DNA of 36,511 nt. Origin: an uncultured Collinsella sp. Lineage in GTDB: Bacteria > Actinomycetota > Coriobacteriia > Coriobacteriales > Coriobacteriaceae. Below are positions 1-7,797 of the stretch, piece after piece. Position numbers and translations under genes: made by a program. The notes beneath the pieces were generated by a model. It worked only from the letters and a program-made list of their open reading frames with translations. It had not been told where the DNA came from and did not search any database. Within the stretch, counting starts at the first letter, position 1. Every line of letters begins with the position of its first letter. The stretch spans positions 1 to 36,511 of the forward strand of contig UQMV01000019.1 of assembly GCA_900542315.1 (NCBI GenBank), in the 5' to 3' direction.

Positions 1-217
1 GAGCGCTCCCGCAAACTGCCTCTTGACAACTTATAGGAGCGTCGGTTTTATTGAGGAAAATAAGTTGGGTGCTCGGCATTTCCAAAAATGTCTACTCACT
101 TAGCCAGCGGGCAGCCAAATGATTATTTAATCCCCGTCCCAGAGAAATCAATTAGCGGGCAGAAGGGCAAAAGTAGTCAAAAAAGTCCCGTCCCAAATTA
201 GCTACCACTTGCACCGA
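1..217. other. Intergenic start of window
   Basis: No gene is supported here. Bases 189-203 carry CGTCCCAAATTAGCT, the exact reverse complement of 2924-2938. Bases 18-31 carry GCCTCTTGACAACT, which recurs on the minus strand at 11523-11536. Both look like dispersed intergenic motifs. No terminator is obvious for the phosphoesterase gene that ends at 218. Confidence 0.5.
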
Positions 218-1057
218 TTATTCGCCCGGGTTGATGTTCGCGTAGAACTCCGCCCCGTCGTCCAGGCGCAGGATGCCCACGCGGCCGAACTCGGAGCCGG
301 TGGCGGCGGCGCAGTCGATGTCGATGCGATCGGGCACACCGGCAGTGTCCTCGCCGCCCAAGCGCACGATCTGCCCGCGTCCCGATTCCTCATCGAGCCC
401 CGCCAGACCACCGACCTCGCAATAGCGACCAAGCGATACCGTGGGAGTGTGACCGCTCACCACGACCGGGCCCCTGCCCTCGGTAGAAAGCAGCCCGGTC
501 GGCACATCCCAATAGCCGTGACGAATCCAGAGCAAGTCATCGGATGACTGTACGGCGAGCATTTGCTGCAGCAGCTCGCGATCGGCATCGACCGCTCCCC
601 TGCCGTCGCCGCAATCGACACCATGCTCAAGCAAAAACGCACGCGCCGCCTCGGTCTGAATGCCGGCGTGCACCAGCAGGTACGGCCGCTCGGCAGTCTC
701 GACCACCGCGTAGAGCGGCAGCGCGGCCATCCATCGCACGAGTTCCTCGTATGCCTCATATTCCATGTCGTTGAGCTGCTCGCGCGTCGTCCAGCCACCG
801 TTGATATCCCAGGTCTCGGCATCGAGCGGATCCTGACCAATGATGGCATCGAGCATGATCTGCTCGTGATTACCCTTGAGCACGCGGGCGTTGGGCAGCG
901 AGCGCACGAGCTTAATAACGCCGACCGGATCGGGCCCGCGATCGATCATGTCGCCCAGCACGTACAGTGTGTCGTCGGACGTCAACGAGATCTTAGACAG
1001 GGCCTCGTCAAGCGCACGCACGTGCCCGTGAGCGTCAGATGTCACATAGATCGCCAT
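218..1057 (-). CDS. Metallophosphoesterase, PPP (Ser/Thr phosphatase-like) family
   Basis: This 279-aa soluble protein is a two-metal phosphoesterase. The family motifs appear in order: SDAHGH (D8, H10), GDMIDRG (35-41), GNHE (62-65), LVHAG in the middle, and SGHTPT near residue 205. These residues bind the two metals and the phosphate. The length suits the bacterial PrpE/ApaH-like branch, whose members act on phosphoproteins or dinucleoside polyphosphates; the exact substrate cannot be told. The ATG at 1057 follows AAGGAGAGG at good spacing. The gene is transcribed alone, divergently from the antiporter. Confidence 0.9.
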   Translation of the reverse strand: MAIYVTSDAHGHVRALDEALSKISLTSDDTLYVLGDMIDRGPDPVGVIKLVRSLPNARVLKGNHEQIMLDAIIGQDPLDAETWDINGGWTTREQLNDMEYEAYEELVRWMAALPLYAVVETAERPYLLVHAGIQTEAARAFLLEHGVDCGDGRGAVDADRELLQQMLAVQSSDDLLWIRHGYWDVPTGLLSTEGRGPVVVSGHTPTVSLGRYCEVGGLAGLDEESGRGQIVRLGGEDTAGVPDRIDIDCAAATGSEFGRVGILRLDDGAEFYANINPGE

Positions 1058-1310
1058 GGTACGCCTCTCCTTGCATTGCGGCCGAAGCCCGGTGCCGCAA
1101 CTAAAACTTCAAGTTGAACTTAAACGTTACCCATTGTACTCCGTTGCAATAAAGCTGGAAAGGGTTTCCGAGCAGAGGCAAAGACGGCAGCCGTCTATGA
1201 CGATATCGCGCACGCCCGCAATCCAACCCCATAAACCCACCATCTTTGGGTACAAATAACCGCAGGCAACTGACCGTGCCACGCCAACCACCCAGGAGCG
1301 GACACCATCT

Positions 1311-2912
1311 ATGAACCAGATCCTTCTCTTTATCGGCCTCGTCATCATTTTGTGCCTGACCATCAAACCCGTCGGCAAAAAGCTCCCCTTCCCCACCCTG
1401 CTCATCTTTATCGCGCTCGGCATGCTGTTGGGCGTCAACGGCCCGGCGCATATCGACTTTAGCGACTATGCGCTCACCGAAACCGTCTGCAGCACGGCGC
1501 TGCTGTTCATCATGTTCTACGGCGGCTTTAACACCAATATCGACCGTGCCAAACCCGTCGCTGTGCCGGCGGTGCTGCTGAGCACGCTCGGCGTCGTCAT
1601 CACTGCCGGCATCACAGGCGTGTTCGCCCGCTTCGCGCTGGGGTTCAACTGGATTGACGGCCTGCTGTTGGGATCGGTCGTGGCATCCACCGACGCGGCC
1701 AGCGTCTTTAGCGTGCTGCGCGAGCACAGCCTTTCACTGAGGGGCGGCACCGACTCGCTGCTCGAGGTCGAATCGGGCTCCAACGACCCCGTCGCCTACA
1801 TGCTCACCGCCGTGCTCGCCACACTCGCGGCCGGCGGCGACATCAACATTCCCGCACTGCTGACCAAGCAGATTATCCTGGGCGTGGGCCTGGGCCTCGT
1901 CATCGGCTGGGCGGCGGGCCGTCTGATTGAGCGCGCGCATGCAACAGCCGAGGGAGCGCAGACCATCTTCTTGTTCGCCGTGGCCATCGTCGCCTACGCG
2001 CTGCCGAGTTACCTGGGCGGCAACGGCTTTTTGGCCGTGTACCTGGCAGGCATCGTGCTGGGCGCGAGCGACATCACCGGCAAGGTCGAGATGGCGCACT
2101 TCTTCGATACCCTCACCGAGATGGCAGAGATGACGATCTTCTTCTTGCTCGGCCTGCTCGTGACGCCCGCGCGCCTGCCGCAGATGCTGCTGCCGGGCCT
2201 GGCGCTCATGGCGTTTATGCTCTTCGTGAGCCGTCCCATCGCCGTCGGCGTGCTCCTGGCGCCCTTTAAGACGAACCCTCGCCAGGTCGCGCTCGTAAGC
2301 TGGGCGGGCCTGCGCGGAGCAGCTTCGGTCGTCTTTAGTCTCTTTGCCGTAGTGGCCGGCGTTCCCGGCGGACACGACCTATTTGACCTGGTATTTGTGA
2401 TTGCCGTGTCGAGCATTGTGGTGCAGGGCTCGCTGCTGCCGGCGGTGGCGAAGAAGCTCGATATGATCGATGCGACCGGCGACGTGCGCCGCACCTTTAA
2501 CGACTACCGCGACGAGGACGGCATGTCGTTTGTAAAGCTCAAGGTGGGCGCTGGACATCCGTTTGCCGGACGCTCGCTCGCGGACATTGGCAGCGCCACA
2601 GACATGCTCGTGGTCCTGGTGCTGCGCGACGGGGCGCACCCGGTACTGCCCAATGGCGACACCGTGATCCAGGAAGGCGATCTGCTGGTGATGGCCGCCC
2701 CAACGTTCGAGGAGCGTGCCGAGGTTACGCTGCGCGAGGTCACCGTGACTCCCCACGGTCGCCTGGCCGGCCAGCGCCTGCGCGACGTTCCGCAAGGCAA
2801 GCACCCGTTTATCGTCGTGATGCTCAAGCGCGACGGCCAGACGATCATTCCCGACGGCAACACCTTAATATACGCCGGCGACGAAGCCGTCATTGCCACA
2901 CTGGCGTCGTAG
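1311..2912 (+). CDS. K+/H+ antiporter, CPA1 NhaP2/CvrA type, with TrkA-C domains
   Basis: This 533-aa integral membrane protein has about 12 hydrophobic segments over residues 1-385. It contains the conserved CPA1 stretches SVVASTDAASVFSVLR and LEVESGSNDPVAYM, whose acidic residues carry the exchanged ion. Two soluble TrkA-C (RCK-C) like repeats follow, at about 400-465 and 470-530, each ending in a D/G-rich nucleotide- or ligand-binding strand. This layout matches the potassium/proton antiporter group rather than plain Na+/H+ exchangers; ion choice is inferred from family. A CAGGAG SD lies about 12 nt before the ATG, rather far. The 253-bp upstream gap is shared with the divergent phosphoesterase. 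Confidence 0.88.
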   Translation: MNQILLFIGLVIILCLTIKPVGKKLPFPTLLIFIALGMLLGVNGPAHIDFSDYALTETVCSTALLFIMFYGGFNTNIDRAKPVAVPAVLLSTLGVVITAGITGVFARFALGFNWIDGLLLGSVVASTDAASVFSVLREHSLSLRGGTDSLLEVESGSNDPVAYMLTAVLATLAAGGDINIPALLTKQIILGVGLGLVIGWAAGRLIERAHATAEGAQTIFLFAVAIVAYALPSYLGGNGFLAVYLAGIVLGASDITGKVEMAHFFDTLTEMAEMTIFFLLGLLVTPARLPQMLLPGLALMAFMLFVSRPIAVGVLLAPFKTNPRQVALVSWAGLRGAASVVFSLFAVVAGVPGGHDLFDLVFVIAVSSIVVQGSLLPAVAKKLDMIDATGDVRRTFNDYRDEDGMSFVKLKVGAGHPFAGRSLADIGSATDMLVVLVLRDGAHPVLPNGDTVIQEGDLLVMAAPTFEERAEVTLREVTVTPHGRLAGQRLRDVPQGKHPFIVVMLKRDGQTIIPDGNTLIYAGDEAVIATLAS

Positions 2913-2927
2913 CTGCCAGGGGCAGCT
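2911..2927. terminator. Small hairpin between convergent stop codons
   Basis: AGCTGCC-agg-GGCAGCT forms a perfect 7-bp stem with a 3-nt loop. It overlaps the antiporter stop (2910-2912) and the DUF3800 stop (2926-2928), which are only 13 nt apart. It could end transcription from both sides, but no long T run follows. Confidence 0.4.
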
Positions 2928-3603
2928 AATTTGGGACGACCTTCTTTCTAATTTCTTTTAGTAAGCCTTTTTTAAACGCAGTACTACCACCAAAAAACTT
3001 CTGGTCAGTATTAGTCTGCTTATTCGCCTGATATTTCAGACTCGTGAACTCAATGGTACAGATATAGTCCGCAGCCTGAGCCAAATAGTAATCCGATGAA
3101 GTTGTCGGCTTATAGATAACTGCATTTTTAGCCAAAGCGTAATCGATTGCCTTGTGAAGCGCACTCGAAACCGAACCCTGTCCTCCGTCGTAGTAAATCT
3201 TTACAGCATCAAACTGCTGAAACCAACTCAAATTATCGAATATGAAATCGATGATTTCACGCCGCATCGCATCAGCAATCTGTTTAAGAGTTCGATACCG
3301 ATGCGTCTTGAATACAAACACCTTGTACGAGATGGGCAAATGTCGAAACATGACTCGAAATAGTGAAAACAGCCTTTTTCTCTCACTGATGTCCAAGTCC
3401 TTGAACTGATCCTTTCCATTCATGAGAGGAGAAGCATGGAACGGAAGAAGCGGCAATCCGCTTTCGGCTACCGCCCTTTCATATTTCTCTATTCCCTCAG
3501 CGATGGGAATATCTTGTTCATGAAAAACAAAGGCCACCAGATAGTATCTTTCACGAAGATCATCGCTTCCAGATTCATCAATAAAGATACTCAGCTCTCG
3601 CAT
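2926..3603 (-). CDS. DUF3800 domain protein
   Basis: This 225-aa protein fits the DUF3800 family: an N-terminal FIDESGS motif (D9, E10), a middle YYDGGQG motif, and a C-terminal DYYLAQAADY block. The family has an RNase H-like fold with conserved acidic residues and is often seen in defence islands and mobile regions; its activity is not established. The ATG at 3603 is preferred because AAGGA lies 6 nt upstream. An in-frame TTG two codons earlier has no room for an SD. The gene lies last in the BREX strand set but has its own promoter and sits behind a terminator hairpin. Its final codons (VVPN-stop) lie inside a motif repeated at 189-203, so the 3' end may have been trimmed by rearrangement. 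Confidence 0.85.
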   Translation of the reverse strand: MRELSIFIDESGSDDLRERYYLVAFVFHEQDIPIAEGIEKYERAVAESGLPLLPFHASPLMNGKDQFKDLDISERKRLFSLFRVMFRHLPISYKVFVFKTHRYRTLKQIADAMRREIIDFIFDNLSWFQQFDAVKIYYDGGQGSVSSALHKAIDYALAKNAVIYKPTTSSDYYLAQAADYICTIEFTSLKYQANKQTNTDQKFFGGSTAFKKGLLKEIRKKVVPN

Positions 3604-3617
3604 GGGCAATCCTTAAT

Positions 3618-3644
3618 AAAAAAGCCGGGGAAAACGTCCCCGGC
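3618..3644 (-). terminator. Intrinsic terminator after the BREX-linked genes
   Basis: On the minus strand GCCGGGGA-cgttt-TCCCCGGC (8-bp stem) is followed by TTTTTT. It would stop transcripts arriving from the 65-aa gene. It also lies between the promoter at 3715-3743 and the DUF3800 start codon, so it may act as an attenuator. Confidence 0.8.
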
Positions 3645-3714
3645 ACTTGGAAGCCCTCTCTTAAGAGATGACCACCTAATTTATACCATGAAGTTGGACG
3701 TATGTTCAAGCATG

Positions 3715-3743
3715 AGTATAAAATACAAACATATGTTCGTCAA
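3715..3743 (-). promoter_or_regulatory. Sigma-70-like promoter for the DUF3800 gene
   Basis: On the minus strand TTGACG (3738-3743) and TATACT (3715-3720) are 17 nt apart. The spacer contains the palindrome AACATATGTT, a possible operator. A second candidate lies downstream: TTGAAC (3704-3709), 18 nt, TATAAA (3680-3685). Either would give a leader that contains the terminator hairpin. Confidence 0.6.
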
Positions 3744-3758
3744 TAGCAAAGATGGCCC

Positions 3759-3956
3759 TCATTCAGCGCCGTCATCGACGGCAAAGTCGCGGAGGTCGAG
3801 GCCTTCGCGTTCGGCTCGGGCTAGGAGCTCTTGGGGCGACTCGTTCTCAATATCCATAACGTCGAGCATGGCGGCGGGAAAGCCCACGCCAGTCGCGCTC
3901 CCCGCACGGTCGAGCAAGCCCTCGCGCAGCTGGTCTACATCGACTTCGATTTTCAT
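3759..3956 (-). CDS. Small acidic protein of unknown function
   Basis: This is a 65-aa protein with no family I recognise. It is strongly acidic, with an amphipathic segment near residues 42-55 (ESPQELLARAEREGL). The ATG at 3956 has GGAGG seven nt upstream and is preferred over an in-frame TTG at 3974. It starts 27 nt after the 454-aa gene and is the last gene before the terminator at 3618-3644, so it is probably co-transcribed with the BREX genes. It could be a small partner or regulator of the 454-aa protein. Confidence 0.6.
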   Translation of the reverse strand: MKIEVDVDQLREGLLDRAGSATGVGFPAAMLDVMDIENESPQELLARAEREGLDLRDFAVDDGAE

Positions 3957-3983
3957 GGTGAAACCTCCCGCCAAACCAGACCC

Positions 3984-5348
3984 TTACTCGTCAGTGCCAA
4001 GCTCATTCACGGCAGCAACAAAAGCCGCAACCTGCTTGTCGTCCATCTGCATGGCCAAGCGCCCCACGGGCTCATCGTAGGCAAACTGCACCTTATCGAT
4101 AAAGCAATCCCAAGCACGCTCGTCGACGCACACGGCAGCCTCGCAATACTGGCTGAGCTTTTTGAGTCCATACCAAAACGCATTCACATGGCGCGCAGGG
4201 TCCTCATCCAGCACACCGTCGTAGCGACGCCCGTTAAACTCGCGCATGCGCGCCACGGCAACCTCGAGCGAGTCGCCACCCTCGGCCGAAGCCTCATCCA
4301 CCAGCTCGGGAATCGTAACCTCACGCCGAACAGTATGCCTGGTTGCACCATCGTACTCGCCCACCAGCACGTCCTCATCAAGCCGAGAATCGTAGTCCAA
4401 ATAGCTCGTGCCGCAACAAATGCCGTGCGGCGAGCCCGTGCCAAACGCGCAGAATAACCCGCCGTCGGCAACAACACGACGGTAGGTCTCAAACGACTTC
4501 TTAACCTGAGCGAGCAACTCGGAAAGCTCCCCGGCATCGCACGCCGTCTCGATCGCAACGCGCGCAGACCCGGGCAACGATACCGGCTCCACCATGCTCC
4601 CCGCAACTCGGGCGGCGCGCTCGGCCCGATACGCCTGCGCCGCCAAGCGCGCTCGCTGCGCAGCGCCGCGCACGTTCGTAAGTTCACGCTCCAACGTCAC
4701 GTCGCCGGCAACACCACCGGCCACGTCGTCCACAAGCCCGTCAGCGCCCTGCGACCCCGTCGCACACAGCTCGGACTCAAACGTCGCTGTGATCATACCC
4801 GCAAGGTCCGTCGCGTCGGCGGCACAACGCAACTGCTCCAGCTGCGTACACAGTAGATCGGCATCCAAGGGTACGGCGTCCACAACGCGCACGCCACTCA
4901 GGCGCGCCACGTCATGCAGCACCATAGCCCCCGCAGCATCGTACGCCGTGCGCACCTTGTCCGCCGTATTCGCACGCAGCTTTACCTCAATAAACGCAAG
5001 TGTCTGTTCCAAACGGGCCAGCAACTCGGCCTTGTCCTCCATGCGCAAAAAGGCAGCATAGCGGCGCTCCATCCGCAGCGGTCCAACAATGCCCGTCTGC
5101 TTGCGAGCGCGTGCAAGCGCGGCGCTCTCAATACGGCGAACATACCCGTCAACAGCCCGCACGGCAGACTCGCGCGCAGCGTGCTCAGCAGCCTCGACGC
5201 CTCTAAGCACACCTAACAGCTCGCGGGAGCGCGCCTTGCGCACCAGCTCCCCACAATCGTACTGCTCAAGCGCCGTCTGACGCTTGGCTACCGATTCAAA
5301 GCCAAACAGCTCGTCGAGCAGCTCGCCAACAGAACGCTCGCCTGCCAT
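3984..5348 (-). CDS. Unrecognised 454-aa protein following brxL
   Basis: No known domain was recognised. Residues 1-130 are helical and rich in Arg, Ala and Glu, probably coiled coil. A low-complexity Ala/Gly/Asp linker lies near 205-225. The C-terminal third has a distinctive block with GSPHGICCGTSYLDYDSRLD and several Trp and Cys residues. There is no signal peptide or membrane segment. The ATG at 5348 has a strong AAGGAGG seven nt upstream. It begins 74 nt after brxL on the same strand with no terminator between, and base composition matches the core BREX genes. It is probably part of the operon and is a candidate accessory component. Confidence 0.75.
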   Translation of the reverse strand: MAGERSVGELLDELFGFESVAKRQTALEQYDCGELVRKARSRELLGVLRGVEAAEHAARESAVRAVDGYVRRIESAALARARKQTGIVGPLRMERRYAAFLRMEDKAELLARLEQTLAFIEVKLRANTADKVRTAYDAAGAMVLHDVARLSGVRVVDAVPLDADLLCTQLEQLRCAADATDLAGMITATFESELCATGSQGADGLVDDVAGGVAGDVTLERELTNVRGAAQRARLAAQAYRAERAARVAGSMVEPVSLPGSARVAIETACDAGELSELLAQVKKSFETYRRVVADGGLFCAFGTGSPHGICCGTSYLDYDSRLDEDVLVGEYDGATRHTVRREVTIPELVDEASAEGGDSLEVAVARMREFNGRRYDGVLDEDPARHVNAFWYGLKKLSQYCEAAVCVDERAWDCFIDKVQFAYDEPVGRLAMQMDDKQVAAFVAAVNELGTDE

Positions 5349-5422
5349 GGCAAGGCCTCCTTACCCGAACACGCCAATACGCTCGCGGGCCCACGCGCAC
5401 GCAAACCCGCACGCCCGCACTC

Positions 5423-7786
5423 CTACAGATCCAGAGCCTTCTTCGCGGCGTCGACCGGGTCACCATCCATGTAGAACACCGGGCTCAGTCCCGAAATAAT
5501 CTCGGACGAAACACTCTGCAGACCCGCGATGGCGCTCAGCGGCAAAATCACGCGCTTGGCGCCGGCGTTTTTGGCCACGCGCATAATGTCCTCGAGCCCG
5601 CGGATCTCGTCCATAGAGCCCGACATGCGCAAGATTCCCGGAATCGCCAGCGCAGGCATCACCGGGCGGTTGCATGCCGCAGAGCAAAGTCCCACAAACT
5701 CGGCGAGCGAAACTTCCTCGGACAGGCCCTTGCTCTGCAGGTCGTTATAGAACAGCAGGTAATCCTTGGAGCCAATGTGCATGCCCGGCGCCACGCGGTT
5801 CGCCAGGTTCACAAAGTTGTCGAACGCGGCCTCCAGCGTATCGCGCACCGGCTTGTTAAAGGCCACGCCCTCGTGCTTAAACTTGCACTCGCCGGCAACG
5901 GCCTTGTTCTCCAGCTTGTACACGGCGACCTCGCCGCCCTGCGACCTACCCACGCCAAACACGTGGCCGGACAGCAGCGGCCCGTCGGGAATCAGCGTGT
6001 CCTCGCTCTGCTCGGGCACGCGCACCACGTGCACGTCCTGTGGGTTGTCGGCATCCATATAGCCCAGGTTGACGTCGATAAACTCGACGCCCGCCATAAT
6101 CTTGAGCTGCTCCTTTACGCGGCGACGGCCCTCGATGGCGTAGTCCAGCAGCCAGCGCACGTCGTCCTTGTCCATGGCCTCGTCGGGGAACAGCAGCTTG
6201 GCCAGGCCGCTAAAGGTCTTGCGCACGGCGATCTCGTCACGCTTGTTAAAGTCGCTGTTAAAGCGGAAGTAACGGTCGATATGGTGCGTAAAGTCCTTGC
6301 GGCGCATCTCCTTGCAAAACTCCGACAGGCAGTCGGTGATCAGGCCATAATGCCCGGTCAGCAGGCTCGAGCGCATCTTGGGAATCTCCCAGCCCGGCAG
6401 GTAATAGTGGATGCGGTCGAAGAAAGCCGAATCGTTGTTAAACTCCGGCGGGAACGGATCAAACAGGTGCGTGGTCTTAAGGACGTTTTGCACGGTGTCG
6501 TTGATGTTGCCCTCGAAGACCATGGAGGCATCGGCGTTGATCTGGTCGCGGCCGCGTGCGTAACTGCCACTCGCCATGTAGTCCTTCATGATCTGCACGG
6601 CGTTGGTGTCCTTAAACCGCATGCCGGCGACCTCGTCGAACGTCACGCAGTCCCAATGGCCCACCAAGCCCACGCGGTCGGCGCGCATGGAGTTCATTCG
6701 GCCGAATAGGTTGGCCGTGGTTGTCTGGCCGCCCGAAAGCAAGATGGCGTAGGGCGAGACCTCTTTGTAGATATGGCTCTTGCCGGTGCCGCGCGGACCC
6801 AGCTCGCACAGGTTGTAGTTGCGCTCGATGAGCGGCACCATACGCTCGATAAAGTGCAGGCGCTCTTTCTCGGAAAGCTCGTTGGGCTCATAGCCAGCGG
6901 AGCGCAGCAGCATGTTGAGCCACTCGTCGCGCGAGAAATACTGGCGCTCTTCGACCATGGCATCCAGGTCTAGGTTGGGCATCTGAATGGGCGTTAGCGA
7001 CGCCACGCTGAACGGAGAGTCCTCGGGCCCACGCTTCTTACGCTTGGCCTTGGCGCGGCGCGGCGCATCGTCGCCAAAGACCTCCATGCCAAACTCGTCT
7101 TCCTCATCCAAGGGGTGACGATACTCGATGCTCATGATGCACCAAATACCACCCTGCAGAATCTTGGAATAGTCGCGCACGTACTCGGCCGGCATCACAA
7201 ATGGCTCGATGGTCAGATTGGCAAACGAAGCCACGTAGATGTCTTTGTACTCGTCGAGCTTGGCCGTCACCTTATCGATGATGGTAAAGCGGCCCAGTTC
7301 GCGAATCTTGGACTTAATGCGCTCGGACTCGTCGGGACGCACGTAGTTATCGGTGAGGATCCTGCGGATGCGATCCAGGCCCTCTGCCACGGCTTCCTCG
7401 TCATCGGTCGAGCAGTACATGCCCAGCAGGTACTCCAGCACAAAGGTGGGCACGTTGGCGCCGCGCTTCATAAAAGCCGTCAGGTCCTTGCGCACAATCT
7501 TGCCGCCAAAGTGCTCGAGCAGCTTACCGTCCAACCCGTCCATGTCGTAGCCCTCATCCTCGGGAGTCTCGGCCGCAGCCTGGTCATAGCCATCGGTCGA
7601 GGACTCGTCCTCGACGGCCACCGCAGCCTCAGCGGGCGCGGCAGCAGTCGCCGGCTCCGGGGCAGGCGCAGCGGTCTCGGCCTCCGGGGCCTTCACGGGC
7701 GCGGTCTCAGGCACCGCAGCCTCCGCAGGCACATCCACGTCAATCGAGGGGACTTCCCACAGATCGTCGTCATGGCCATCAAACAT
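5423..7786 (-). CDS. brxL: BREX Lon-like AAA+ protein BrxL
   Basis: This 787-aa protein matches BrxL of type 1 BREX, an AAA+ DNA-binding protein needed for phage restriction and shown in other species to form MCM-like rings. Family blocks include VRKDLTAFMKRGANVP, EYLLGMYC and LTDNYVRPDE. Walker A is GPRGTGKSH (330-338) and Walker B is VTFDEVAG (381-388). The C-terminus is the Lon-protease-like region, but the usual Lon Ser/Lys signatures are not clear. An acidic Ala/Pro/Glu-rich extension of about 83 residues precedes the family start. The ATG at 7786 is chosen because AGGAG lies 8 nt upstream; a GTG at 7795 lies inside that SD. The SD overlaps the pglZ stop, implying translational coupling. 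Confidence 0.95.
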   Translation of the reverse strand: MFDGHDDDLWEVPSIDVDVPAEAAVPETAPVKAPEAETAAPAPEPATAAAPAEAAVAVEDESSTDGYDQAAAETPEDEGYDMDGLDGKLLEHFGGKIVRKDLTAFMKRGANVPTFVLEYLLGMYCSTDDEEAVAEGLDRIRRILTDNYVRPDESERIKSKIRELGRFTIIDKVTAKLDEYKDIYVASFANLTIEPFVMPAEYVRDYSKILQGGIWCIMSIEYRHPLDEEDEFGMEVFGDDAPRRAKAKRKKRGPEDSPFSVASLTPIQMPNLDLDAMVEERQYFSRDEWLNMLLRSAGYEPNELSEKERLHFIERMVPLIERNYNLCELGPRGTGKSHIYKEVSPYAILLSGGQTTTANLFGRMNSMRADRVGLVGHWDCVTFDEVAGMRFKDTNAVQIMKDYMASGSYARGRDQINADASMVFEGNINDTVQNVLKTTHLFDPFPPEFNNDSAFFDRIHYYLPGWEIPKMRSSLLTGHYGLITDCLSEFCKEMRRKDFTHHIDRYFRFNSDFNKRDEIAVRKTFSGLAKLLFPDEAMDKDDVRWLLDYAIEGRRRVKEQLKIMAGVEFIDVNLGYMDADNPQDVHVVRVPEQSEDTLIPDGPLLSGHVFGVGRSQGGEVAVYKLENKAVAGECKFKHEGVAFNKPVRDTLEAAFDNFVNLANRVAPGMHIGSKDYLLFYNDLQSKGLSEEVSLAEFVGLCSAACNRPVMPALAIPGILRMSGSMDEIRGLEDIMRVAKNAGAKRVILPLSAIAGLQSVSSEIISGLSPVFYMDGDPVDAAKKALDL

Positions 7787-7797
7787 AGGGCACACTC

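Noticed and set aside
18..31. A 14-base match, GCCTCTTGACAACT, shared with 11523-11536 (minus) and containing TTGACA
   Set aside because: At neither place is there a convincing -10 at normal spacing, and the minus-strand copy is too close to the pglX C-terminal start. Probably a common intergenic motif.
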